From Hypoxylon rubiginosum (lineage: Eukaryota > Ascomycota > Sordariomycetes > Xylariales > Hypoxylaceae): 52,472 nucleotides of DNA. Of the stretch, positions 1 to 10,350 are shown in pieces (the stretch's first letter is position 1; each line of letters opens with the position of its first letter). The notes under the pieces were generated by a model that saw nothing but the letters and a program-made list of their open reading frames with translations, had not been told where the DNA came from and made no database searches. The translations under genes and the position numbers were made by a program. The stretch is from NCBI GenBank assembly GCA_902806565.1, contig CADCXA010000005.1:1-52472 (forward strand). Reading direction: 5' to 3'.

Positions 1-1257
1 ATACGGACCGTTAGGAATTGGCGGGGTTGGCGGTTTTAAGTCTTATGGTCCGCTGTCCGGGACGAAACGCGAACAACCGTTTTCGTCCCATGTTGGCGGT
101 CGGGAGCCGGCAGAGGTAAGGGGAAAGACAGGGAGGAGGTAATGAGATTTGCAACGGATCGGTGGTGGGGTTCGGGGTCGGCGGATCTGAGTGGCTGCTT
201 CAGATTTAATCCCTGATGCGGGATGGGCTGGCCAGGATGGTGTTCCTGGACCACCGACCCCTATACTTGTTTCGACTACACTGCCGTGATCCTTAGGGCG
301 GACTTTGGGACGAACTCGTCACGGCGATGGGTGCTTCGTTGGTATTCCCGGATTTTCTAAGACGACCTAGAATACCTAACCTCCGACCCTTTCCTGCGAG
401 ATCTTAGTCCTATATCCGATAGCAAGCAGCCACCCGGGGTGACACGCTGTAACCGATAATCTATCCGAATAGGTACGGTGTGACAAATCAAGATAGATAT
501 CTCTCCTAGATAATGACCTAGGTAACAATTCGATGCTCACGGCTATAAACGGTTACAACCCTAAACGAATGCGAAATGTCTCTACATAGCATGATTGGAT
601 ACGTCTTGTAATGTAACTCAGCTACGTATCACAGCCATCGCCAATTGGTGTTTTAAAATAGTACATATGTATCTACCTCCTAGGTGGTACCTTTCAACTG
701 GCTAATCGCAATGGCGATGGCTGATAACGTCATCAATTTTTTCTTCTTCCGATTCAGTTGCCGTTATGGATAACTGAAACCGGGCGACTTCTATCTTTCT
801 ATTATTCAGCAATACGGGACGCTGTCAACCACAATTGGTCAATGATCTCAACTAGAAGCCGTCGGCCATTCTTCTCGTCCTTCCCGCCTTCCAGGCATTT
901 CGATATTATAAAAGCCTGTGGGGGTTCCAGTTTTTTTTTTCTTCTCTTCCTCCTCGCTATCATGGATGGATTATAAATGCTTCTTTTATAAACCGTAGGT
1001 ACCTCCTATATTAATCCCAGGTTCCGTCTCTGTTGATCAGAACAACACGAAACTAGAACGACCTTTAAGACTATTCCTTTCGGCTCTTAATAGACCGAAC
1101 TTCTTATACCTAATAGCCGATCATTTCGGCAACGCACGCCAACATATCTGAATCTCTTTAATATCTAACGGGTACATACTGAAGATCCTGGTCGATCTCC
1201 CCGTCGCCGTATACAGTAATACATAAGAGAAAGAGAAGAATTCCATTTCTAGACACT
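1..1257. other. Intergenic region upstream of the oxidoreductase gene
   Basis: No convincing gene is seen. Short open frames on both strands have no recognisable protein family, no signal of splicing and no coding bias. The part nearest the downstream start contains a T-rich run (about 929-940) and pyrimidine-rich patches, as expected for a fungal promoter. Confidence 0.5.
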
Positions 1258-2574
1258 ATGACTCCCGTCGTAAACAAGGGCGCGCCCAACGTCCCCTTCT
1301 ACACGCCGGTCCAGGACCCTCCCGCCGGCACGGCGCTGGACCCGGCCACAGCCCCGACGCTCTTCCAGCCGCTGAAGATCCGGGGCATGCAGCTGCAGAA
1401 CCGCTTCGCCGTCTCGCCCATGTGCCAGTACAGCGCCGACGACGGCCACCTGACGGACTGGCACTTCGCGCACCTGTCGCAGTTCATCCTGCGCGGGACC
1501 GCCCTGACCGTCGTCGAGGCCACCGGCGTCCTCCCCAACGGCCGCATCACGCCGCAGTGCCCCGGCCTCTGGAAGGACAGCCAGATCGCGCCGCTGAAGC
1601 GCATCGCCGACTTCGCGCACTCGCAGGGCCAGAAGCTCGGCGTCCAGCTCGCGCACGCCGGGCGCAAGGCCAGCACCGTGGCCCCCTGGCTGCGGCCCGC
1701 CGGCGCTATCACCGAGCTCGCGCCCCCCGAGGACGGCGGCTGGGCCGACAACGTGTGGGCGCCTAGTTCCCTCAAGTTCGACGAGGGCTTCGCGGATCCG
1801 AAAGCTATGACGGTCGACGACATCAAGGCCCTGGTGCAAGCGTTCGCGGACGCGGCGAGGAGAGCCGTCGCCGCGGGCGTCGACACCATCGAGATCCACG
1901 GCGCCCACGGCTACCTCATCACGCAGTTCCTGTCGCCGCTCAGCAACAAGCGGACGGATGATTACGGCGGTAGCTTCGAGAACCGGACGCGCGTGCTGCT
2001 AGAAGTAGTAGCGGCGGTGCGCGCCGCGATCCCGGAGGCCATGCCGCTGCTCCTGCGCATCTCGGCGACGGAGTGGATGGAGGCGTCGGGCGAGCCGAGC
2101 TGGGAGCTCGAGCAGACCACCCGGCTGGCCAGGCTGCTGCCCGCCGCCGGCGTGGACCTGCTGGACGTGAGCTCGGGCGGCAACAACGCGCTGCACAAGG
2201 TGCGGGCGACCATGGTGATCCACCCGTACTACCAGGTCGACCTCGCGGGCCAGATCCGCGAGGCGCTGCGCAAAGACGGCCTGCATCTGCTGATCGGCGC
2301 CGTCGGCATGATCACGAATGCGGAGATGGCGCGGTCCATCGTCCAGGAGGGGGGGAAGGCGGCGGCGGCGGCGCACGACAAGGGCAGCGTCGAGGTCGCC
2401 GAAGAGGAGTCCGGCGGCCGGGTCGTCGTCACCCAGGCCGACCTAGTCCTCATGGCCCGGCAGTACCTGCGGGAGCCCGAGTTCCCACTGCGCGTGGCGC
2501 ACCAGCTGGGCGTCGAGGTCAAGTGGCCGAACCAGTACCACAGGGGCGGGTGGCCTAAGGACCAGAAGATCTAA
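1258..2574 (+). CDS. NADH:flavin oxidoreductase, old yellow enzyme family (YqjM-like)
   Basis: Single-exon gene of 438 residues. The protein is a TIM-barrel FMN enzyme of the old yellow enzyme family, closest to the YqjM-like class, which reduces activated C=C bonds with NAD(P)H. Visible family motifs are SPMCQYS (residues 53-59, with the Cys and Tyr that contact FMN in YqjM), QLAHAGRKAS, the substrate-anion-binding pair in HGAHGYL (His214, His217), the DDYGGSFENR turn, and IGAVGMI near the flavin phosphate site. The pair is His/His rather than the His/Asn of classical yeast OYE. Unusual: an Ala/Glu/Gly-rich stretch of roughly 25 residues (about 363-388) splits the segment that normally runs directly from the phosphate-binding loop into ADLVLMARQYLREP. 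The ATG is the first in frame. The high GC of this gene produces long antisense open frames that I do not consider real. The substrate cannot be told. Confidence 0.93.
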   Translation: MTPVVNKGAPNVPFYTPVQDPPAGTALDPATAPTLFQPLKIRGMQLQNRFAVSPMCQYSADDGHLTDWHFAHLSQFILRGTALTVVEATGVLPNGRITPQCPGLWKDSQIAPLKRIADFAHSQGQKLGVQLAHAGRKASTVAPWLRPAGAITELAPPEDGGWADNVWAPSSLKFDEGFADPKAMTVDDIKALVQAFADAARRAVAAGVDTIEIHGAHGYLITQFLSPLSNKRTDDYGGSFENRTRVLLEVVAAVRAAIPEAMPLLLRISATEWMEASGEPSWELEQTTRLARLLPAAGVDLLDVSSGGNNALHKVRATMVIHPYYQVDLAGQIREALRKDGLHLLIGAVGMITNAEMARSIVQEGGKAAAAAHDKGSVEVAEEESGGRVVVTQADLVLMARQYLREPEFPLRVAHQLGVEVKWPNQYHRGGWPKDQKI

Positions 2575-2965
2575 GGAGCGCGATAGGAAAAAAAGGAAAG
2601 AAAGAAAGAAAGAAAAGAGGAGGTAGAGGCCCTTTTTTTATACCCCTGATATACGGGAGGGAACTTGCGACAGGAAGGAATGATATAGATAGATACATGG
2701 GATACATGGGATATGATACGACACGACACATGAAATCACAGGGCATACCTAGCGACGGGCGCTCGCGCTCTTACTGATAGGTCTGACGAGTAATGAACTA
2801 TTTACATAGATATAAATGGAGATTATAGATTTTATTATACTGCTATATCTCTCTGGTACCTCCCAGTTTCAACGGGTTGCCACCAAGTTCGTGAATCAGC
2901 GCACCGACGCCATACCTAATTCATACAACCTCCGACCGAACGATTGGCGAATTCTCGTCATTTGC
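2575..2965. other. Convergent intergenic region
   Basis: Region between the oxidoreductase stop and the stop of the minus-strand Cys-rich gene. It holds a purine-rich stretch (about 2588-2625) followed by a T run, presumably 3' untranslated sequence. No gene is seen. Confidence 0.5.
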
Positions 2966-3221
2966 TCAGGTAACTTTCGGAGGGTACTTGGTGCCGTTCA
3001 CCTCGACCTTGGGCTCGCAGGTGCACCACTCGTCCGCGGAGATGTGGTCGAGGACGGAGGGGATGTGGCTCCCGCAGCCAAACCACGTGGTTTTGCCTGG
3101 TCAGGTTAATAATGCACGTGTTAGATGCGAACCCGTGCTCTAGCGAACCGTAGAATTGAATCAGAAGAAGAAAAAATTGTATCGACTTACTGCAGGTCTT
3201 GCACGTTGCTTTCATACACAT
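2966..3221 (-). CDS. Small conserved Cys-rich protein (putative metal-binding), 53 aa
   Basis: Two exons, 3191-3221 and 2966-3096, joined over a 94-nt intron (gtaagt ... ccag). The spliced frame closes exactly at 54 codons. The protein begins MCMKATCKTCSKTTWFGCG and continues with SHIPSVLDHI, then WCTCEPKVEVNGTKYPP. The CxxC, GCG and CTC cysteines plus the central His suggest a small metal-binding fold. From memory, tiny proteins with the same CxxC-xTTW-GCGxH pattern occur widely in fungi and are usually annotated as hypothetical. Their function is unknown to me. A long unspliced reading of the same strand exists but lacks the conserved second half, so splicing is strongly favoured. The ATG at 3219-3221 is preferred; a second ATG two codons later is also possible. 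Confidence 0.75.
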
Positions 3222-4119
3222 GTTGAGTTGATCTCGGACGTTCGCGGGGGGAGAAAGTCTTGAGATAGGAGGTAAGGGAGGGATGTATTCAGAGTTGGCA
3301 AATGTACGTATGACTGCAATAGCTAAAATGAAATAAAAACCCGGCAAGTTCGGAGAGCCTGGAGATATTTATCCACTTCTTTTAAGAGGGAAAAAAAAAC
3401 TCTAAAAACCCCGATGTTAACGTTCGCCGAGATAAGGGGACTTGGTGTTAGTTAGTCCCCGAGTAGCACACAGGCCGAGGAATCGGCGAGTGGGATGCCC
3501 GAGTGGATGCCCGGAGCGAACAAGGCCGGGTGGTCGGCGAATATGAGATAAGCTTATTTATTAGCGTACTGTGTGGTCTATTGCACTAAGATATAATGGT
3601 AAGCTGAGTTTATCAGATGTGTGTATGACAACCAACTGGAGATATCTATGTCGAGTATCCCCTACCAAAGTAAGGCTTATAGTATGTTGTAACTTCTAAT
3701 CTACCAGTAATCCAACATGCCCGGGTTGCCACTACCAGCCGTACTCCGTGAGGTAATGGCCTAATTAGTAAGCTTCTAGATGTTGCCTTTTTTTTTCATC
3801 CCTTTTCAATATTCTTCCCTTTCCCACTTCCTACCTCTATCCTAATCCCGACTTAAAGTGCGAACTATGGTAGAATTTACTTCTCTCTTCTAGTAGTACC
3901 TCGCAGAGTGGACATAGCCATATAAAAACGTCCTTCAATATATGCTACCTCACTATGTACTTAAAAGCTGCTTGCCACACCAACTACACCTACCCCCCGA
4001 ATGCAACATCATGCTTGAAACGACAGGAAATAACAACGCTTCGCTAAGTATATACCGTCATTACCACATACATACGGCCAGACACTCCCTATCAAGTACG
4101 GATCCCTTAAGAAACCGGG
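3222..4119. other. Intergenic region
   Basis: Upstream of the Cys-rich gene and downstream of pyroglutamyl peptidase. It contains a GC-richer patch with a near-repeated GAGTGGGATGCCC / GAGTGGATGCCC (about 3488-3517). An open frame at 3942-4154 resembles no known family. No gene is called. Confidence 0.4.
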
Positions 4120-5070
4120 CTACTTTTCGGCCCCGATCTCGACTATCGACCTGATCAACTGCAAGACGAGTTCCCTGCCGCGGTCGATAGACTCTTGGTC
4201 GGGATGCAAAGGAACGTGGAAGAAGACCACCTTCCTGGGTCTCTGCTGCTTGTACAGGTGGGCCAGGCTCGAGAAGTAGATGAAGTCGCAGAGGTAGTGT
4301 CCTGCGTCCTCCGAGATCTGCAGCCGGAGGTCATCCTTTATTTCCGTCTTATGTATTAGTAACCAAAATTTGTCTCTTCTTTTCTTCCAAATAGAAAATT
4401 ATAAATAATATAGAGAGACTCTTACAGGGCTACGTTCAACCCATCTCTTGTAAATCTTGTCAAGATCTAGGTCTGTTAAGAGTTCCTCGGGGACACCGCT
4501 GTAAGCAAGGCAGCATGTATTAGCGACTAACACATATAGGTAAGCTATATATATATGCAACTCACTGCCATATCCACTGATCGCCCTCGCGTCGGTGCCT
4601 CTGCTCGTCGCCAAGTAGCTGGCCGTCGACGTCCTGCTTGTCGTAGCCGTCGCGGTGGCCGCGCCGCTCGACCGAGTACACCTGCTGAGGGCCGGCCATG
4701 CCGACGTGGACGACGTAGTCGACCTTCTGCCCGGGGTCGTCCCACAGCGTCGGGACCAGGCCCCGGACCGTCTCGTAGTTGACGCGGACCGGCCCGCGCT
4801 TCAGGATCCGGACCGCGGGTAGGTTTGCCGGGGCCTGGCGGGCCGCGGCATCCTTGACCCGCTCGGCCGGTATGTAGTCCGGCAGCGACGCGGTTATCTC
4901 CCACGCCGGGTTTACCGGGTATTGTTCCTTGAAAGGCTGTATATATATACGATACGGGTTTGGGTTAGCTAACGGGCTGTGGAACGGGTACCGATGATGG
5001 TAATGCGACATACCCCGAAGCCGGTGACCAACACCGTCAACTCATCCTTGGGGATATCGAGAGAACCCAT
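4120..5070 (-). CDS. Pyroglutamyl peptidase type I (peptidase family C15)
   Basis: Four exons: 5014-5070, 4566-4936, 4426-4498 and 4120-4347, giving 242 residues. All junctions are GT-AG and the phases close. The enzyme removes N-terminal pyroglutamate from peptides, normally in the cytosol. Recognisable elements are the N-terminal strand LTVLVTGFGPF, the VDYVVHVGMAGP loop followed by YSVERRGHRDGY (catalytic Glu region), ISEDAGHYLCDFIYFSSL (nucleophilic Cys) and VVFFHVPLHPDQ (catalytic His). These match the Cys-His-Glu triad of family C15. The length is slightly above the roughly 215 residues of bacterial enzymes, as usual in fungi. It lies alone between unrelated genes. Confidence 0.9.
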
Positions 5071-6310
5071 GAAGCCTGGTTACTGGTAACAAACACGTGG
5101 GGAAATTCGAGATGGGGGGTGTTTCGGAAACTACGTGCAAGTCGAAAGAGAGCTGCTACTTAGCAATACGAGATAAAATCACCTAGGTGCCCGGGCTAGC
5201 CACAGTGGTCCAACTCTATAGTCTTATGATGTCAAGCATACAATAAGAACATCGAGAGCTCTGCGGGGTTTCGCTATTAGTGTTAGGAGGGGTAAAAGTA
5301 AAAGACTTTGTGAGTCGAGCTGGTCTATCTCAAAACTACAGCAGAAGAAGAGTAGAGAGAGAGCGACACTTGGTTACGATAAATTCCCCTATCGACTTGA
5401 CACTTGTCGCGGATCCATATTCGAAATCTGGACGTTAGGCCGAAACGGACCAGCTCTGCGGCAGTACCTGAGGTGTCATCTGTCGGTACTGTCCTTTTTG
5501 GGATTGGAAGTTGGAGGTTTGCGAGATTTGCGAGCTACCCCAATCCGTTGGATTGCAGAAGGAGATCTTGTAGATGTTACCGTTTTCGGCGACGAATATT
5601 AGTAATTTGGAGCTGGATACGGCTTTATTTTTCACCGTTCCTGATAGCAGGTTAAGACCTTTGCATGTTCTAAGCTGAAGGTGTACATGGACGTAATGAC
5701 AATGATATGAGTATGTTGGTTGGGCTGTTGGAATACGATCTTATCACATGTAGGTATTACACGTGTAGGTACATCAGGCGCTGGCCGTATGCTAAAACCC
5801 AAATTGTATAGTGGTCAAGGCGGTGGATTTAGCGAGTTAGCGAGTTAGAGCACCTGCATCATATGTACATCATTTACTGGGCCACGTTAAATTAAACGTC
5901 GAACTTCGAGAGAGAGAGATATCCATGCATGTGTCTAAACACGCCCAAGATGTACATATGATTGATACTTCGTTCGCCTAGAAAAATACATGTACATTCC
6001 ACCGAAGCAAGACAAAGGATACCTCTAGCGCTATCCAAGAGCTCTCATCGTCTATGAAATGGTAAATCATTGTTCTCTCCAAGCTCCCCCTTAGGACTTA
6101 GAAGGACCGCGCTAATTATCGGTCAAGGTCGACTACGAAGTAAGCGCTGCGAATAGTGTCAGCAGCCATGTTAGCCAGCTGTTGAGGACCATCGGGAGCT
6201 GGAGCAGACCCAGGTAAAAAAGCAACATATGCATATGTCTGGCAGTAATGAACGCTGGGGAACATCAATGACTGATACCTATAAAATAATGTAGCGGCCA
6301 TGGGCTGTAC
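5071..6310. other. Intergenic region with a possible gene fragment
   Basis: No complete gene is supported. A minus-strand open frame at 5435-5635 reads like a beta-propeller or lectin blade (SKLLIFVAENGNIYKISF), but it has no visible partner exons. A minus-strand frame at 6116-6301 is also unassigned. A (GA)n run occurs near 5351-5362, with another near 5908-5918. Confidence 0.35.
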
Positions 6311-7008
6311 ATGTTCCGGTCCATGTTTGTCGCGTCCTCCACAGCCGTTCGTCTTCCCCTAGTACTTCTAGCGTAATCTCGCTGACCAACCACCACAGGC
6401 CCTCGTAGGCCTATCCGTCGCCGCAGCGGCGGGCATCGTGACGGGCAGCGGGAGCCTGGGGTTCCTGATCGGGTCGTGCCTGGGGTTCGTCGGGGGCTCG
6501 TTGCACTACTACCGGATGTGCCTGGCGCAGGCCCTCGCGTCGCTAGACGAGCACCCGCGGCTGATGCAGCTGCACCGTATGTAACATCCAGAGTTCATTT
6601 TACCCCTTTCTGGTATCATTTCTGCTTAATCACTCCTGAGACGTGCATTAGATGAACCCATCTTCTTTCTAAACAAGCGATTACTGACTCCTGTTGTTAT
6701 AGTGGCGTACAACTTCCCTTGGTTCGGGTACCAGGTATGTAATATCTATCATCGATCTACCTTGTGAGGTAGGGTTAGGGCGGACGCAAGTATTGACATA
6801 GATTCCTAAGCACATGAGGGCAAACCAACTGCGCTCGGAATACTTCCGCGGCGGCTCGTACGCGCGCCAGGGCAACCTCATCGCCGCCTGGCAGAGCGCG
6901 TCCGCTTCGCTCGACGAGATCCACGACCGCACGACCGGGCTCATCCTCGAGGCCATCATCAAGCGCGAGGCTTCTAGGGGGGCCGTCGACGACAAGGATA
7001 AAGAGTAA
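6311..7008 (+). CDS. Small fungal membrane protein with glycine-zipper segment (5' end uncertain)
   Basis: The conserved part is clear in three exons: 6399-6576, 6703-6734 and 6811-7008, with consistent phases. It reads GLSVAAAAGIVTGSGSLGF then LIGSCLGFVGGSLHYYRM, a Gly/Ala-rich membrane hairpin of glycine-zipper type. Next come a soluble LASLDEHPRLMQLHLAYNFP and a C-terminal helix-rich tail with WQSASASLDEIHDRTTG. I recall hypothetical proteins of this kind in ascomycetes but no function. The 5' end is a problem. The frame upstream of 6399 stops quickly, and the only nearby start that joins in phase (ATG at 6311, giving MFRSMFVASSTAVRLPL) needs a 37-nt intron, shorter than normal. With that start the product is 152 residues. 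Another start or a sequence error is possible. Confidence 0.55.
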
Positions 7009-7294
7009 AGGGCTACTACTAATTGGGGCTTGCAAGGGGCTAGATTAGGTTAATACCTATTATATATCGAGGATAGAGAAACGTAAATAGATGGGTAGGA
7101 AGAGCACGCTCATCGCCTGGTCAATGTATATGTATGTGATGGATTTGCATTTATAGCCTCAAATCTCTTGCGATAGCCACCAGGCTCGAAATCAACGCAA
7201 TGCGCCCAAAAAACGAATCCCATATGTGCAACGAAAAGCACAAAATCCTCATGCCCAAACCCTCCCCCGTATCCTGTAAAAACATCATCCATCC

Positions 7295-9129
7295 TTAACC
7301 AGATTCCTCCTTGTCCAGAATCTCCAACTCGCCCGTATCATCGTATGCCACCCTGCCCTCGTCGACCGCCCGTCGTAACTTATCCGGTAAGACCTCCTTT
7401 TCGCCGGTCCTCGGATCCCACGCCCAGCCCTCCTGCATCCAGAGCCAGCGGAGGCAGGCCCGGAGCTCCTTGTCTTGGGGTAGCACGCGCATCCACTCAG
7501 GCTGAAACTCGCCCTCTCGGCCCTTTCCGCGCCAGTCCTGCGCGCGGCCCAACAGTACATCCCGGCAGAATATGCGCCAACTATCAATGGCGTATCGGCC
7601 CTGCGTCATGTGCCCGATCTCCCACGCCGCCGATCCTCGGGGGTCCTCGGGGCCTAGTGCTTCGCCCGCTCGGATGTCGGCTCCGTCTCCTAATGCCGGA
7701 TAGTTCTTTACGCCGTACCGGACGTCAGCGCGTGGCGGGTTGGTTGTCCATATGCGCGCGTATTTTTGGATGGCGGTCGCGCGGGTGGTGGCAAGCCCAA
7801 GGTGTCGGATCGTCGCTACTATGTCGTTGGTATCCGCGTCTGCTAGGTCGCTTGGTGTGGGGTACTTGTTCATGAGCTCGCGGAATACTGGAATTGCGTG
7901 TTTGCCTTTGACGCGGATTAGGAAGGTCACGGCTATGAGGAGACGGAAAGGGTCGCCGGAGAGCTCCTCTTGGATTAGGCCGAAGTGCGGTGCGTCGAGG
8001 CGTGGGAAAGGGATACAGGAGATCGTCCCGCGAGGAGGACGCAGGGTTTTCGTTTTAGTTGGACTAGGTGTGGTAACAGTGTCGAAATAATGTGAAGTTG
8101 CTTTGCGTTTCGGGGCGTGTGATGGAGGATGTAATGTATCTGTCTCTAACGATGTTGTTTTGACGCTTTCTTCTCGAGCGTCCGAATTTATCTCAGCTGT
8201 ATTCGACATTGAATGAAAATTACCAGGAGCTACTCCTAGCTGCTGTGATTCTTTTGACGATACTCCTGCTTCTGTTTTGATGGGTGCGAGTGGTGGTGTA
8301 GTACTGCGCAGGATAATAGAACCACTCACAGATTCCTGCCCATCTATGAGTGGTGCTGTTTTACAAATGGGTTGTCGGGAATGGAAGCATGGTCCCCATT
8401 GTGGAGATGGCGATGACCTGCCCCCATTGGCGAAAACACATCGTCTTCGCTTTGGTAGCCACCGACGACACCATGAACGACCGTGGGACTAGGCGAACTG
8501 GCGGGGGTACGTGGTTCTTCAGCTTCCGAGACTCTTCTGGTCTTCTTGTGACTCTTCCTTCCGGCCTTCTTCAATGGCTTCTCGTCATCGGCCGACTGAG
8601 AAGATTGCGGCGTGGAAGGTTGTGACGAATACACCGACCAGAATGGCGATTCCTCGTCCTCCCCGTGCTTCTTGGAGGATCGTCCTTGGTCCGTCTCTTT
8701 GCAGGATCTGCTCCTCTTTCTCTTCTTGCTAATGGACTTGGCGTTCATGGCGGCACCTTGGTGCTCATGGCCAAGCTTCAACGACTCTTTGTTGACTTCA
8801 TCATCCGATAGGCGGGGAGGTTGAAGGACCTTGGAAAGAAAGGTGAGCGGATCCCGTCCATCAAGAGGGTCATCGAATGATGCCTTCGCTCTCATCGCGT
8901 TTGCGCAGGAGAGCGCATTGTCGAATTGCTCATGGCCAACAGTCAGACTTACGCTGGTGAGCTCCTTCATATCATCCTCAGGGACGTAGCCATCGTCGAT
9001 GAGAGACTCCAGATACCATGTATCAAGATCACTGCCGGTGTCGAAGCCGAATAGATAATCGCTACCCATCTTGCTGCGAGACATGTTGCCCTGCGTCTCA
9101 GCCATATAGCATTGCAACATCTGGTCCAT
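7295..9129 (-). CDS. MBD4-like DNA glycosylase (HhH-GPD family) with long N-terminal extension
   Basis: The C-terminal half is a clear helix-hairpin-helix glycosylase like the catalytic domain of MBD4, which removes T or U from mismatches with G. Motifs are QEELSGDPFRLLIAVTFLIR, the hairpin IRHLGLATTRATAIQKYA, and TQGRYAIDSWRIFCRD, where the Asp (codon near 7584) matches the catalytic Asp. The N-terminal half (from ATG 9127-9129) is acidic and Ser/Lys-rich with a basic KKRKRSRS stretch, probably a nuclear signal, and no methyl-CpG-binding domain. The two halves are in different frames. A GT-AG intron at 8356-8417 (donor GTCATC, acceptor aaacag) joins them in phase to give 590 residues, but the donor is poor. 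A longer intron with donor near 8507 also works, and a frameshift or two separate genes cannot be excluded. Upstream in-frame sequence (to 9489) is Thr/Ser low complexity and is excluded. Confidence 0.75.
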
Positions 9130-9600
9130 TGTGTTGGAAGTAGGGTAGGTATGTACTAAACAGTGGGTGTAGGTACTGGCTGCACTGGTTGCACTAATTG
9201 CACTGGTTGTACTGGCCGTACTGAATGTACTGGATGTACCGGATGTGTTCTGTGTGCTTTGGGCGTGCTGGGTGTGAAAAGGGGGCTGCAACCAGGTCGC
9301 TATCGCAAGCGACAGTGGACTATTGTACGTGAGAGGGTTGGATGTATGTGTGGATGTGTGTGTGGATGTGGATGTGTGTAGATGAGGAAAGTCTTGGAGT
9401 ATGAGTCCTTCTGATCTGTGCGGTAAAGCTTCGAGTGGATGAACTTGTTGTAGACGAAAAGGATTTGGTTGTTCAGGTGTCTGGAGCATTACTTATATAT
9501 GCGAAAAGTTGCTGAGTGTTTGACTCCCAAATTGTTCCCTCAAGCAAAAGAACCTTAGCGGTTTGGGGACCCGTCGCACTGACATGCTTAAATAGTTTAC

Positions 9601-9616
9601 CTACCTACGTAGGTAG
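9601..9616. repeat. 16-bp perfect palindrome
   Basis: CTACCTACGTAGGTAG reads the same on both strands. It sits at the head of a cluster of GGTACC/CCTAAGG-type motifs extending to about 9765. The role is unknown; it could be a protein-binding site or a hairpin. Confidence 0.7.
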
Positions 9617-9844
9617 TGATAAATAGGTACCTAAGGTAGTCATTGAAGTTGAGATAGCAGATGGTGTCGTTACCCCGTCGAGACGCAAAAGCACGGTCCA
9701 GTGAGGTCTAGCACCTAAGGTAGAGATCCAATAAGGGGCCTTAGGTGCCTTAGGTCCTTAGGTGTTTGTCGTGCTCCTGCTTTGTCAGGGTCCGTGTCAC
9801 CCAGGCAGTTAGCGTCGGGAAGAAAATGCGTACTCTTGGCATTA

Positions 9845-10350
9845 GAATAGAATAACACCATTATATATTATCCTTAGGTAATTATGTAAATAGAATTTTA
9901 AAATTAAGGAAAAATCACTGAGCTATAATTGAAAAGCTGTGTTTCTTATGGGATTTCTTTGTATTATTGTAGCTTAAAAAATGCTGGAGTTATAAGAAGT
10001 TGAAATAGAACGGACCTTATCTTGATGAAAAATGTTTTTGGCGCAAGTGGAAACCTTAACAATTTAAGGGAAATTTTTTTTTACATCAATAGAGAAGTTT
10101 CTAACGAGCAAATTGATATAAGTTATAAGGGGATAACTTATGTTATTCTTGATATCAATTCAATTTGTTTAGATGGGGTTTGTTGGTATTTTGGTGGAAT
10201 ATGAATTATTTTCTTGACGGTGACTGCTGGTCTTGTAATTTGACGAAATTCAAAAGGTGACAAGGTTATTTCCGTCGCTCGACAACACGGTAAAATGTAT
10301 AGACAAGGTGCGTAAGGTATGTGGTATATTTGATTAGGAAAAATAAAAAT
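9845..10350. other. AT-rich island, possibly a decayed or RIP-mutated sequence
   Basis: Base composition falls sharply from the surrounding sequence, with long A/T runs and abundant TpA. No coding homology is visible. In fungi such islands often mark repeat copies degraded by repeat-induced point mutation (RIP), but no terminal repeats or transposase remnants are visible here, so this is only a suggestion. Confidence 0.35.

Noticed and set aside
1249..1908. 219-codon minus-strand open frame
   Set aside because: Antisense shadow of the GC-rich old yellow enzyme gene with no protein-like motifs.
9130..9489. In-frame N-terminal extension of the MBD4-like gene
   Set aside because: Thr/Ser low-complexity sequence from degenerate GT-rich repeats; the ATG at 9129 begins ordinary-looking protein sequence.
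10022..10204. Small open frame in the AT-rich island
   Set aside because: Composition-driven (Asn, Ile, Tyr, Phe), with no homology and no splice context.
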